64,000 bases of DNA from Selaginella moellendorffii (GCF_000143415.4 NW_003314313.1:920850-984849); one strand, 5' to 3'; positions 34,479-46,474 are shown, numbered from the stretch's first letter. Notes: generated by a model not told the origin, from the letters alone. Numbers and translations: made by a program.

Positions 34479-36452
34479 TCAAGAACCCTCATTTTCATAT
34501 CTACACACCCTTGCAGCTGTGAAAACTCTCCCTGGCCGACAGTGGTAACTCTTCTCCGGTGCGCAATGCTCGTCTCTCGAGCAAATGCACAGACCCTCCA
34601 ATGCACACCCAGGATTTTTCTGCTCCTCCATAGCTTTGATCCCGAGAATGCGATCGCTCCAGCGGGTGGAGAAGAGTCCACTGGGATCCATATTCCTCAT
34701 CTCTTTCACAAATCTCTCGAGCCTTAGAGATCTGCCAGTCCCAGGATTCGAGAAGGTGACCGGTGTGTTTTTCCCCCAGTGAGGAACGCCTCCGTACTTA
34801 GAAATGGCCATTTGTTCCACCTCTTGCCACACGTCCATGTTGAGCCGCGGCATGCTCCCATTTCGTGACCGGTAGTACGTAAACCCCAGATCCACTCCGT
34901 CGAATGGCTTGCCGAGCAACGCCCGGGATGCGGCCACGTAGCGCAAGAGGACGCCGGTGTAGAGGTCGATCCCACACAACGCCCCGGCATCTGGGTGGGA
35001 ATCTCTCAGATGCTTCACGTCCGCGATGAAGGCCGCGATGCTCTGGGCTGGGATTGTGATGCCGGATTCGAGGTAGAAGAGCGCATGCTTGGCGGAATCC
35101 CAGCCACAGATAAGCAGCCGCGATGTGGATTCCTGGCAGCCACCGGCGGTTTGGATTTTGTGCTGGAATCCCACCACTGGGTAGCCCGTGAAGAGCCGCA
35201 GGCCATGTGTGTTCTTGAGGCCGTAGCCCAGGCTTTCGAGCAGCGATACCTGTGCCTGTGACGCGATGCACTTGCCATTGGACGATCGCTTCGCCTCCAG
35301 CGTCTCCTCTGTCCGGATCGATGGAGCATTAGCGTGGGTTCTTGGCTAGGATTCTTACCGAGAGCTCTTTGGGCGACGATGGCAAGCGCCAATGTGGGCT
35401 GAAAGCCAACGAATTCGTTGATTCCATTGCCGGGCGTGTTGGCGGGAACGCGATCGTCGATCCGGTAGACGGCCTCTCGCTTGGATGGGTACCAGGTCAC
35501 GTCGCCGAATTCGTGCTCGTTCCCAAATGCCACGATCTTGTCTTCCAGCCCCGCGTCGGAGGTTCTCATGTTGGTGATCGATCGCTTAAACATGGGCTCC
35601 AGCTCCAGCGTCACCTATAATGGATAGAATTGATCGATCGCGAAGATGCCACTGCCAGATCTAGAAGAAAACCGAGAGCTCGAGTGAGAAAAGACCTTTG
35701 AGATGACTCCCATCGTTCCAAGTGAGACGATCGCGGCATAGAAGAGATCGCCATCGCCGGGGGTGAGAGTGACGATCTTCGCAAACTCTTTGTGTGAGGA
35801 AGAGGAGGAGGAATTCTTCCCGGACGGTACCACCATGCGAAGTTTGAGGACGTGATCGTGGAGAGCTCCTCCTTTGCCACGCCAGGAGCTCCCATGGGAT
35901 CCAGTGCTGAGGATCCCAGCGACGGAGAGGCCATTCCAGTAGGGAGACGCGGCCAGTGCCAGGCCGTGCCGCGCGGCCTCGTCGAGCACCGCCTGGAGCT
36001 GCGCGCCACCATCCACTTCCACGGCCTTGGAATTCACGTCCACGGCAATCCCGCGGCTGTAGTCGGCGGTGCTAATGGCGAGGAGGCCAGCGGCGCCGCT
36101 ATGACCGCCACCATCGCCATCTCCTGGGCATGCCAGCGGAGGAATGCTGTGACTAAACTTGGTCACGGCTTTCATCTTGAGCTTGTTCTTGGCTCCATAG
36201 CTCACTGCTTCCAGGAGCTCCTCCTCGTTGGATGGATACACGATCTGGGAAACCTTGCAAACCTTTTGGATCGAATCGATCATGAGAGTGGTTTTTTTGG
36301 AGAAGCGATGAATTTACCTGTCTGGTGTTCCATGTCCCATACGAATTGGTGATGAAACAATCTCCAGAGGCGTCGCAAAATACTGGATCCGGAGGAAACG
36401 CGTCAGCCAGCAGCAGCAGCGTAGCAAGAACAAGGGGGAGCAACATTCTCAT
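34479..36452 (-). CDS. L-gulonolactone oxidase-like FAD enzyme, GULLO-1
   Basis: Secreted FAD-linked oxidase of the plant L-gulono-1,4-lactone oxidase family, tied to an alternative ascorbate route; activity of individual members varies. Exons 36318-36452, 35696-36262, 35359-35614 and 34479-35308 give 595 residues. A signal peptide (MRMLLPLVLATLLLLADAF) is followed by a Cys-containing start (FCDASGDCF). The FAD-binding domain shows GILSTGSHGSSW and the C-terminal ALO domain shows GVPHWGKNTPVTF. The usual covalent-FAD histidine context cannot be confirmed by eye. An inverted near copy, GULLO-2, lies at 41302-43238; this copy has a five-residue insert after the ITNM position. Confidence 0.93.
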
Positions 36453-36861
36453 TCTCCGCGGAATCGATCCAAATGACTGAACGAGAGCGCAAAGAACATC
36501 TGTAGAACAGTGAAAGAACTTTAGAAAAGCGGGTCCTTTTGCAGTGTAGTCCAAGCGAGAAGAGAGAGAGGGAGTGGTCCACTCATCATCTTGAAAGCTC
36601 GTTGCAATCACTGGAACTTCATGCTTTCTCTTTGGATTTGGAGCTCACCACCTTTAAACGTCATGTCCAACTCAAAGAGACAAATACAGTGGAGAATGGC
36701 TATGGCTTCCATCAATCTCAAACAGAGCCTCCATCCATACCTCCAAAAGATTGAAAATGGCTAGGAAATCCAAGAAGAACAGATGGATTCTCGGCTTAAA
36801 ATAATGGTTTCATAGGTCAGCAATGGCAACTAAGTCCACTGCTAGAAGTAAAGGCAAGTGA
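36453..36861. promoter_or_regulatory. Divergent intergenic, GULLO-1 / sugar carrier
   Basis: 409 bp between divergent starts. About 85 bp next to the GULLO-1 start are similar to sequence upstream of GULLO-2 (GATGTTCTTNGCGCTC in both), so part of the promoter was duplicated with the gene. Confidence 0.5.
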
Positions 36862-39285
36862 ATGGCTGCTTTCTCGCCCCCGCCCAGACTCTTGCTGCTC
36901 AAGCCACTGTCGCTGTCCAACGGCAGCACTCGTGTCGCGCCACCGCCGCCCTCTCTCGTGGCGTCTTGGAGATCATCCCTCCTCAAATCCAGAAACCAGG
37001 TAAAGTTCTCTTTTTTTGCTTCAAGCTTGGTTTTCTAGAGATTGAAAGAGGAGAACCTTGTAGACTACTCGCAATTCCATGGATATGGAGCAGCCGCTAG
37101 TCGATGGCGATGCTCCGCCAGATCGATTCAAGGAGACCAACTGGAGAGCTGTCACACTTCCGTAAGTCCACCTGTCTGTGGATTAAAATGTGAAGTCCAT
37201 GTATCTTTTGGATGCTAGATTTTTGTTTCCAGCTCTGGGTGGGCTCTTGTTTGGCTATGATATTGGAGCAACCTCTGGAGCTTCCATATCTTTGACGGTA
37301 AGTTCCCTTTTGCCTTTGTGGAGAAGGAAAAACGAGTCTAAATTATCTTCGGAATTGCTTGATTTCTTGCAGTCTCCAGAGCTGAGTGGCACAGATTGGT
37401 ACCAGCTTACGTCGATTCAAACGGGGCTAGTGGTAAGTTTGTCAAGTTTTTTCTTTTTTCTTTTTTCTTGGCAAGGAAACCTTTTTTCTTTTTCCAGGTG
37501 AGTGGTTCACTCTATGGAGCTTTGCTGGGATCCATTCTAGCATACAATGTCGCAGATAGGCTTGGTATGTTCATGCCTGTTTTCCTCTCAATTCCATTCA
37601 ACTGTTTTCCTTTTTTCGTTTTGGTTTGTGAAGGACGACGAAAGGAGCTTATCTCCGCTGCTGCTATATACTGCATTGGATCACTAGTCACAGGTCTAGC
37701 TCCAAACTTTCCTGTCATTCTCGCTGGAAGGCTGGCTTTTGGATTTGGCATTGGACTGGTAGGCAAACAAACACAAGTTTTCTCGAAATGTCCTGAGAAG
37801 TTTATTCATCTTTCTTTTCTCTCACGCAGGCAATGCATGGAGCACCAATGTACATCTCCGAAACATCACCATCTAAAGTACGAGGGACACTTGTATCTCT
37901 GAAGGAAGCCTTCATAGTTCTTGGCATTTTGGTAAGCAAGCCACCACCTTCTTTCGTGTTTTAAGCCACTTTTTGCAGCTTGGATATCTAGCCGGCAGCG
38001 TAGAAATCTCCACTGTCGGAGGCTGGCGATGGATGTACGCATTCGCGGCACCGATCGCGATCATCATGGGAATTGGGATGTGGTGGCTGCCACCCTCGCC
38101 GCGATGGCTACTCTTGCGAGCGGTGCAAGGCAAAGGTGACATGAGCGAGCTCACGCGACAGGCTTGCGAGGCTTTCAAGAGGCTTGGAGGGGGATCAAGC
38201 AACATCACCCAAGAGGCTGTGGATTTGCAAGTGGATGAAACTGTCAAGTCGCTGGAGAGCTTGAGCAGGGAATCTGAGAGCGCGCAGCAAAGCGTCTGGG
38301 AGTTGTTCCGAGGAGGCAACTTGAAAACTTTGACGATTGGAACCGGCTTGGTCTTTTTCCAACAGGTTTGTTTTCTTTGTTCATGCTCGAGCAAAGTTTC
38401 ATATTTTGTTCTGGTTTCTCTGGGATGTTTCTTTCAGGTGACTGGCCAGCCAAGCGTCCTATACTATGCAGCCACGATCCTCCAGGTGAGTGGCAGCATG
38501 TCCTTTAGTTTCTTTTTCGTTTTCTGAGTGAAACTTCGATCCAGAGTGCTGGATTTGCTGCTGCAACGGATGCAACACGAGTCTCGGTTCTACTGGGTGT
38601 TTTCAAGGTTTGTTTTTCTCTTATAACTTTTGCCGAAAAACTTCGAATTGTAACAGCTTATTATGACTGGAGTTGCGGTTTTCAACGTTGATAAACTCGG
38701 ACGAAGGCCTCTACTAATCGGTGGTGTCAGCGGCATTGTAAAGTTTCTCGCTTTTCTCTACCTCTCCGTGAAGATCTAACACGAAAATCCCGCAGGTTGT
38801 GAGCTTGTTCATGCTGGCGTCTTTCTTTGTCTTCGGAAAGGGCCTCTCGTTTCTCGCAGTCATTGCGTTGCTTCTCTACGTTGGTTGCTACCAGGTAAAT
38901 CCCCTGTGCATCTTGTGATCATGTGCTTCATCTAACTTCTTGGAGCAAACAGATATCATTTGGCCCGATTTCATGGCTCATGATCTCGGAAATTTTCCCA
39001 CTTAGAACACGGGGTCGAGCTCTCAGCATCTCGACTCTTGTCAACTTCGCAGCCAATGCTTTAGTCGCACTGGCATACTCACCACTACAGGTAAAGAGTA
39101 TTCTTTCTCGAAACAAATAACCAATCAATCAAACCACGCAGGAACTTTTGGGAGCGCCTCTGACTTTCGTGGGATTTGGAGTGATTGGAATCGTGGCGCT
39201 CGTCTTCATTGTTTCCACGGTCCCAGAGACAAAGGGACTAAGCCTGGAAGAGATAGAACAGCAGCTCTTCGCGAGTAAGCAGTGA
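36862..39285 (+). CDS. Plastid/vacuole H+-coupled sugar carrier (D-xylose-proton symporter-like)
   Basis: Major facilitator sugar transporter of the plastidic sugar transporter / vacuolar glucose transporter clade. Fourteen exons: 36862-36999, 37064-37161, 37219-37297, 37373-37432, 37498-37564, 37634-37758, 37830-37931, 37979-38365, 38438-38485, 38545-38607, 38657-38737, 38796-38894, 38953-39090 and 39142-39285, giving 542 residues. Motifs in order: FPALGGLLFGYDIGATSG, GRRKEL, PSPRWLLLRAVQGKG, TGQPSVLYYAATILQ, LGRRPLLIGG, GPISWLMISEIFPLRTRGR and PETKG. Exon 1 (MAAFSPPPRLLLLKPLSLSN, Ser/Arg-rich, no acids) looks like a plastid transit peptide and joins exon 2 in frame using the acceptor CTTGTAG. 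If translation instead starts at ATG 37079 the product lacks it. The plastid version is preferred because the sequence is closest to the plastidic branch. Confidence 0.92.
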
Positions 39286-39329
39286 GTGATAGAATGTCAT
39301 CTGAAAGTATAAAATCTAACTTTTCCATC

Positions 39330-40994
39330 TTTTGTTTTGATGGGAAGCTTGTAAACAAGAAGCTCTGTGCAGTGATCCTTTGAGACAGATATTTATTCTT
39401 CCATCGCTAAACCTTCCTCCAAAAACTAATCCCAAAAAACTAGAAAAGAGATATGGGGTGACCTTGAATTTTTCGCGTTTGTTTTCTTGGAGCTCGTGTA
39501 CGTGATCTTCATGCTCTTCGTTTTCACCGTGCTCCAAGTTTGGTGCTGCTGGATCAGCAACACTCTCTTCTCCCTGGCACACATCACACGCATCGATTCA
39601 ATCCAAAAACTTGACTGCAAAGTTATCCCACCTTGTTCCTGTTGCCATCCCACGTAAAGGCAAACTCGTCCTCTTTTTCAGCAGCAGCAGCAATATCTTG
39701 CAGAACATCTTCCAAAAGGTTCTCGTACTCCAAATCTGCAAACGAAAAACTCAGTCGAAGAATGCAACGAGCTAAAACAGATTCACCTCTGTCTTGTTAG
39801 AGGCTGACTTGCGATAAACGCCGCGGATTTTGACGTCCATCTCTGCTGTACTTGTTGTTGATCTGTCTGCGTGACTTGCCAGGTATTAGCCGCTGGATGA
39901 GATCAAAATCAGTCCCAAACTGCTCAACAGCCTGCAAGAAAAATAACTTGATAAGAAAGGAAAAACCTCGGAGGCTCCTTACCTTTTAGTAGAGTTCCGT
40001 CTCTTCAGGCCTCCATCTCTCGTTGGCTGCGGTGCTGCTTCGGTAGTTCACCTTCCTGTGCGTTTCGTCTATGCGCCTGTAAGTCGCAGGGTCCTCCTCA
40101 TTCAAGGCCCTGGCATCTATCGTCAAACTTTTGGGATTCGATGGCAATGCTCCCATTGATGATCCTCACTTGTGGAGCAACGTTTACTCTGTACAATCCA
40201 AGAAAACAATCTTATCGATACACAAGAGCATCTTATGTCTCAGCTACTTACTCCTTCTGTATTCTCGTGACAGGAATACTCTCTTCCGGCTTTTGAACTT
40301 TTTCCTTTTTCTCCTGAACAGAACCAAGATCACAGTAAGAAAGTTTTCAGAAACTAGAGCTACAAAGTGTCTTACTTTCTTCATCCTCTTCCTTTGCCTC
40401 GGTGATTTTGATGAAATCTCTCAAGAACGCCTCTTTGATTAATGTCGGCAAGTCGATACTCACAGCTGGATGTACAATCAAAACCACGTCAAAAGGAAAC
40501 GTAAGAGTTTTCTACCTGGCTCTTGTTTCTTGCGTGAAACCGACCGCTTGTTTCTCTTTGCCTTTGAACACTCGCTGGTACAAGTTTCAGTGCGCTAAAA
40601 CACAAGAGGAGAGGAAAAGTAAAACAAGAAACAAGAAGAAGAAGACGTACCGATGAGGGCATAACCAGATCTGGCACTGGAGCCGGCGGTGCCAAAGTTG
40701 GCACAGAGTCACTTGGTGCTTCTTGCAGAGATAGAGGTTCTTCGCACTGATGATCGACTATTGCATCCAATTCCACCTCGCTCAAAGTTTCGAGAGGGAT
40801 TTCTGGATCTTTCTTCTCGGGCACTCTCTCCTCTTGAGCTGGCGTTTTGATTTCGCACTCTCTACGAGGTCGGAGCTTCACTTTTGGATGAAAGGCGGAA
40901 GCGCGACTAGCTACAAAAAATAGTCATTCTCCCGTGAAGACCTAGCGCAGCGCTACATACCATTGCCGCGCCCGCCTCGAGCGCTTGCCAGCAT
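39330..40994 (-). pseudogene. BDP1: BDP1 (TFIIIB B'' subunit) gene, broken
   Basis: BDP1 is the SANT-domain subunit of TFIIIB that recruits RNA polymerase III to tRNA and 5S genes. Exons visible on the minus strand include 40961-40994 (MLASARGGRGN), 40651-40910, 40516-40594 and 40376-40465, then the SANT region (EEDPATYRRIDETHRKVNYR, NERWRPEETEL, AVEQFGTDFDLIQRLIPGKS) and an acidic tail (LEYENLLEDVLQDIAAAAEK, EFAFTWDGNRNK). Two defects are seen. There is one extra base near 40130 in the exon before EEDPATY. There is also a TAA in place of the aromatic codon just before the donor after RPEETEL (about 39978-39990), where the partial copy at 17.4 kb reads LFYK. Unless these are sequence errors, this copy is not functional. 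Confidence 0.75.
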
Positions 40995-41301
40995 TGCGCC
41001 CAAGAACCCTAAACCCTAGAAGAGGCTATTATTTGACATGTTTTGTTGCCACATAAACTGTCTAATAACGTGGGATATTAAATTAGATTGAGCCAACATG
41101 ATCCGATGATCCACGCGGTGTGAACTCCATTTTCCTGCTTGGTGAGATCTCCTCCGCTTTGATAACCTTTGACTTTAAGCATCAATCATGCTATTTCCTA
41201 TTAGTTTTCAACCTCTTCTCGCGGCTTGGAGCAGCAGAGCACTTTCGAAAACTCTATAGATGTTCTTCGCGCTCATCAGATAGATTCCACAACGAACGAG
41301 A
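40995..41301. other. Intergenic, BDP1 5' flank to GULLO-2 start
   Basis: 307 bp between divergent starts. The 85 bp before GULLO-2 match the GULLO-1 upstream sequence. Confidence 0.4.
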
Positions 41302-43238
41302 ATGTTGCTGGCGCTTGCTCTTGCTATCCCGCTGCTGCTGCTGGCGGACGCGTTTCCTCCGGATCCAGCTTTTTGCGACGACTCTGGAGATTGTTTCATC
41401 ACCAATGCGTATAGGACATGGAACACCAGACAGGTAGATTCATCACCTCTCCAGAGAAAACAATTCTTCTCATGATCGATTCGATCCAAAAGGTTTGCAG
41501 AGTTTCTCAGATCGTGTATCCATCCAACGAGGAGGAGCTCCTGGAAGCCGTGGGCTATGGAGCCAAGAACAAGCTCAAGATGAAAGCCGTGACCAAGTCT
41601 AGTCACAGCCTTCCTCCACTGGCATGCCCAGGAGATGGCGCCGCCGCTGGCCTCCTCGCCATTAGCACCGCCAACTACAGCCGCGGGATTGCCGTGGACG
41701 TGGCGTCCAAGGCGGTGGAAGTGGATGGCGGCGCGCAGCTCCAGGCGGTGCTCGACGAGGCCGCGCGGCATGGCCTGGCACTGGCCGCGTCTCCCTATTG
41801 GAATGGCCTCTCCGTCGCTGGAATCCTCAGCACTGGATCCCATGGGAGCTCCTGGAGTGGCAAAGGAGGAGCTCTCCATGATCACGTCCTCAAGCTTCGC
41901 ATGGTGGTACCGTCCGGGAAGAATTTCTCCTCTTCTTCCTCACACAACGAATTTGCGAAGATCGTCACTCTCACCCCCGGCGATGGCGATCTCTTCTACG
42001 CCGCGATCGTCTCACTTGGAACGATGGGAGTCATCTCAAAGGTCTTTTCTCACTCGAGCTCTCGATTTTCTTCTTGATCTAGCACTGGCATCTTCGCAAT
42101 CGATCAATTCTATCCATTATAGGTGACGCTGGAGCTGGAGCCCATGTTTAAGCGATTGATCACCAACGTGGGCCTGGAAGACAAGATCGTGGCGTTTGGG
42201 AACGAGCACGAATTCGGCGACGTGATCTGGTACCCGTCCAAGCGAGAGGCCGTCTACCGGATCGACGATCGCGTCCTTGTCGACATACCCGGCGATGGAG
42301 TCAATGATTTCATCGGCTTCCAGCCCACATTGGCGCCTGCCATCGTCGCCCAAAGAGCTCTCGGTAAGAACCTTAGCCAGGATTCCTGAAACTAATGCTT
42401 ATCGATCCCGACAGAGGAGACGCTGGAGGCGACGCGATCCTCCATTGGCAAGTGCAGCGCATCACAGACACAAGTATCGCTACTCCAAAGCCTGGGCTAC
42501 GGCCTCAAGAACACACGTAGCCTAGGGCTCTTCACGGGCTACCCAGTGGTGGGATTCCAGCACAAAATCCAGACCGCCGGTGGCTGCCAAGATTCCGCGT
42601 CGAGGCTGCTCATCTGTGGCTGGGATTCCGCCAAGAATGCGCTCTTCTACCTCGAATCAGGCATCACAATCCCAGCCCAGAGCATCGCGGCCTTCATCGC
42701 GGACGTGAAGCATCTGAGAGATTCCCACCCAGATGCCGGGGCCTTGTGCGGGATCGACCTCTACACTGGTGTCCTTTTGCGCTACGTGGCCGCATCGCGG
42801 GCGTTGCTCGGCAAGCCATTCGACGGGGTGGATGTGGGGCTTACGTACTACCGGTCACGAAATGGGAGTGTCCCGCGGCTCAACATGGACCTGTGGCAAG
42901 AGGTGGAACAGATGGCCATTTCTAAGTACGGAGGCGTTCCTCACTGGGGGAAAAACACACCGGTCACCTTCTCGAATCTTGGGACTGGCAGCTCTCCAGT
43001 GCTGGAGAGATTTGTGGGAGCGATGAGGAGGATGGATCCAGATGGGCTCTTCTCCAGCACCTGGAGCGATCGACTTCTTGGCATCCAAGCTTTTGGAACT
43101 GTAATGGCAGCTGGGTGTGCATTAGAGGGTTTGTGCATTTGTGCAAGGGATGAGCACTGCGCACCAGAAAAAAGTTATTACTGTCGGCCAGGGAGAGTTT
43201 TCACAGCTGCTAGGGTGTGCAGATATGAAAATGCTTGA
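41302..43238 (+). CDS. L-gulonolactone oxidase-like FAD enzyme, GULLO-2
   Basis: Inverted paralogue of GULLO-1. Exons 41302-41433, 41493-42041, 42123-42363 and 42415-43238 give 581 residues, with the same three intron positions. A signal peptide (MLLALALAIPLLLLADAF) precedes FCDDSGDCF. FAD motif GILSTGSHGSSW and HWGKN motif (GVPHWGKNTPVTF) are kept, and the C-terminus has the same Cys pattern (CALEGLCIC, CAPEKSYYC). Differences from GULLO-1 are mostly silent or conservative; it lacks five residues after the position ITN and a short Gly/Asp/His stretch after ACPGDG. Both copies look functional. The two genes flank the sugar carrier and BDP1 as a 2-kb inverted repeat. Confidence 0.93.
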
Positions 43239-44079
43239 TTACACCAAGGACTGATCAAACAGAAGTATAGCAATTTTGTTGTTGAGTAGTAATTAATATT
43301 TTAAACGTTATGGTTTATATAGCCCATTAGCATAGCAATGAATATGTGCCTATTATATGTTATATATTTACATATGTGTGGATTTAGTTTTTTCATTTTG
43401 AGTTGCATGCAAAAATATTATGCACACAACACTATATAACCAATCAAAATGTGATTGTATATATAATATTTTTTTCATAGAATATGCCATGTATGGATGG
43501 GGCATAACATTTCAGATTGTCACGCAAAACTAATATCACATCATCTCATACAATATGACATCACCATGAATTTAGTGATGTTTTTTTTCCTTCTCAATTT
43601 TATATTATTGAGTGCAAATTTCTGATCTCTTAATTGTGACCATCTTTCTTGTAATTATACTTTATTTCTTATGGCTTAGAAGTGTATTTCAATTGCAGTC
43701 AAAACCACCGTGCTTTAACTGCTCTTGCAAGTGCCTCACATTTCTTGTGGCTTATTTGTGGTCTATCACATTAATTTAGGTTAGTACAAAGGTGAACACA
43801 ATCAATTGGAGCGCAAAGGTGAGAACAAAGCTTTTCTTTGGGTTCTTAGAGTGTTGAGTATGGTAGTGCTTTTAACAAACAAGTGGATCATGTTATAGTT
43901 GCAATTCTATTGATTTCTTGTGTTCTTAATCATATGTATAGCTTTTTGGAATTGTAGTGGTTTATTTCATTTAACACATTACAAAGCAATAATGTAAGCC
44001 TTTTTTTCTTGGATTTTTGCTTCTTCATTTATGATTTATGGTTGTTTCAGTGATTGTGTTGGGTTTATAATGTAACATT
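43239..44079. other. AT-rich intergenic stretch
   Basis: Start of the AT-rich repeat block. No gene seen. Confidence 0.6.
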
Positions 44080-44280
44080 TACTAATAACACTTTATTGCA
44101 CTTCAGCACCACTTGGCTTGTTTGGATTTTTATTTTTATTATATTTTTATGATATATTTGATATTTATAATTGTATACACACACAAATAAATAAATAAAT
44201 ATTTATTTATTTATTTATGTGTGTGTGTATATCTATAATAAGCCAACTGGTGCTAAAGTGCAATAAAGTATTATTAGTAC
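44080..44280. mobile_element. Foldback MITE with nested palindrome
   Basis: Outer arms of about 43 bp (44080-44123 and 44238-44280) are inverted repeats: TTTATTGCACTTCAGCACCA on the left pairs with TGGTGCTAAAGTGCAATAAA on the right, with few mismatches. The centre (about 44173-44230) is a second, nearly perfect palindrome of TATACACACACA plus ATAA repeats against its complement. Ends read ACTAATA/TATTAGT with TA-rich flanks. No coding capacity; a miniature inverted-repeat element of a DNA transposon is the best reading. Confidence 0.7.
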
Positions 44281-44427
44281 TTCATTTTCTCTAACTTTAT
44301 TCTCTAGATATTATTATATCCACCATAGTAAAACAAATATAACAACTGTTAAAGTTTTAATTTTAAATTTTTTATTTAAAAATAATTATAAATAATAATA
44401 CCTAATCATAAATTAATATCTATAATC

Positions 44428-44760
44428 ATGAATTATTATTTATTATTTATAGTTATATTAAATTTTACAATTGGTATATTATCTGATGAGCCATGTGGTG
44501 GATGGATTAATACTTGTAAAATTCTAACACTTGAGCCTTTGTACTTAAGTGTTAGTGTAAGTTGTAAGAAAATTGATAAATCTTGGCATCCATCCATTTT
44601 TGTAATTGGTCTTTGTAGTTATGAAATTTTATATTGTAATTTGTATCCAGAAAGGAAAGAAAATAATTTAATTTGTCATGATTCTCAAGGACAGGAACTT
44701 AAACTTAATAAACTTGCAGGAAATAATGATGGGCATGTTATTTGTTGCTCACCTCCATAA
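44428..44760 (+). CDS. Small secreted protein, possible cyanovirin-N-like (CVNH) fold
   Basis: Intronless frame of 110 residues. It starts with a signal peptide (MNYYLLFIVILNFTIGILSD). The mature part has the spacing NTCKILTL, then LSVSVSCKKIDKSW, SIFVIGLC, ICHDSQGQELKLNKLAGNND and ICC, which resembles the paired-Cys, two-repeat pattern of CVNH lectin domains known in some fungi and ferns. The similarity is by eye and weak. Base composition is very AT-rich, unlike the neighbouring genes. It could be a chance frame in AT-rich DNA, but the signal peptide, nine Cys and regular spacing argue for a real gene. Confidence 0.45.
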   Translation: MNYYLLFIVILNFTIGILSDEPCGGWINTCKILTLEPLYLSVSVSCKKIDKSWHPSIFVIGLCSYEILYCNLYPERKENNLICHDSQGQELKLNKLAGNNDGHVICCSPP

Positions 44761-45054
44761 CAAGAGCCAACATTATTTTCTCCATAATATTTAGTATTTT
44801 TATTTATTTATAATTATTTTATAAGATTATTTTTACATTTACTAATTTTAAATAATTTTATATCTATATAAGGTTTTTAAATAATTATATATATTACAAA
44901 TGTTTATTTTTTTATAATAGTTTTGAGTATGGTAAGCAATTTGTGATGATAGTTTTTAGGAAGAGGTACACCTCCCAAAAAGGGAAGTACTTGTAGTTTG
45001 GCAAAAAATTATACAAACCTATAAAATTTATAAAATATAAACACATATGTATGT

Positions 45055-45075
45055 ATGTATGTGTGTGTGTGTGTG

Positions 45076-45161
<86 letters not shown>
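45055..45161. repeat. Compound (GT)n-(TA)n microsatellite
   Basis: GTATGTAT, then a GT run, then about 37 TA units. Frames crossing it (YIYIYI) are artefacts of the repeat. Confidence 0.95.
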
Positions 45162-45162
<1 letters not shown>

Positions 45163-45558
45163 AATATTCGTATTAATTCCCCAAGCAATAGTGTATCAGA
45201 GGCTAGAATTTTTCTTTTTAAACAAATCTTTGAAACTTAATTTTGTGATGGGAAGGAGGAAAGAAATATTTTTTCTCTATAATTTTTCAAATTTTCACTT
45301 TTAAATGTTATTTATGATGTCCACAATCATATCCTCTAAAATGATCTAGCTTGGGACATATACAAACTTTTATTTTACATCATACTTTCTAAATGCCATA
45401 GTAGCTTTGCTTATGAAAAATAGAAGAAAGTTTAAAATCTTCCTCTAAATAAACTTCTTTCAAATACAACTCTTTTTATTGTAACTCCATTAGAAATCAT
45501 CTCATATTTATCTAGTTTTTTCTTCTGCACTTAATGCAAAACTACAAGATAAGATATT

Positions 45559-46474
45559 TGTAGCGCACCTGAATTTGGAGCCGAACTCCAAGCCCGTTGC
45601 ACTACGAAACGAGGGTCCGGTACAATCCCATGAGCACCAACTCCCCGTATCCAGCACCTGCACGCAAAATGGTGTCAGACGGAGTCTGGCACAATTTTGG
45701 CATACCGGTGGCCTAACGTGAGGAGGAGGGTACTCTACCGACTAGAGCAGCATGGAGCTTGGGCTTAGACCCAAGCTGGACGCAGAACAAGGAGCGACAC
45801 AACCCAGCGGGAGCCAAACTAATGTCTCAGGTGGTCGGACATGCATTCCAACCACTATCCCTACTATACATTTGGAACCCCCCACAGCCCCCCTCCTTTG
45901 AGGGACACACGCTTTGGGCTTTCACCCCAAGCTTCCCTTAGTACCAGGAGTTAGTATCTGGGACAAGTCCGAAACTTACTAAATATGGAATGGCCTTAGA
46001 TTGCGAATTTGGACACGGGACGAACACTATTGTGTTCAGGACGATCTCTACATTCTGTAGATATGCCAAATCAGAAAATCTAGACACTTTCCATAAATAG
46101 CATATGGGACCGAAATGAGACCAACACTAAGGGCATGATAGCGAGGGTGTTTGGCAGACACGGTAAGCTATCATCAATTGAATATTGAGGGACTAGTCTC
46201 AATATCACGAGGGTTCCCAACACTAGCAAGTGCAAGTCAGCGAATGAGTTTCTCTAACCAAGTCAAGTATGTTTGACAAATAGCATGTAAGAATTCCGTC
46301 CTTATGCTCATCTGATCAAGTGCACATGCGATGACCAGTTTCTCAACTAGCTTGAGTGGAGACGATAAAAGGGACCAGCAGTACCGACCTCCTGCCGTTG
46401 TGGCAGTAAGGAAAGAGTGCCCATAAGGACTGGCCAACAAGTATCTTTCGATACCCGAAGTCACATTCGCGACA
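45559..46474 (-). repeat. 3' LTR of chromovirus
   Basis: 916 bp, matching 51987-52914 with scattered substitutions. It lies downstream in the element's own orientation, next to the polypurine tract. Confidence 0.95.

Noticed and set aside
41208-41885. Minus-strand open frame of 225 codons
   Set aside because: Shadow of GULLO-2 exons 1-2; the same shadow exists opposite GULLO-1.
45047-45304. Open frame with YIYIYI repeats
   Set aside because: Produced by the TA microsatellite.
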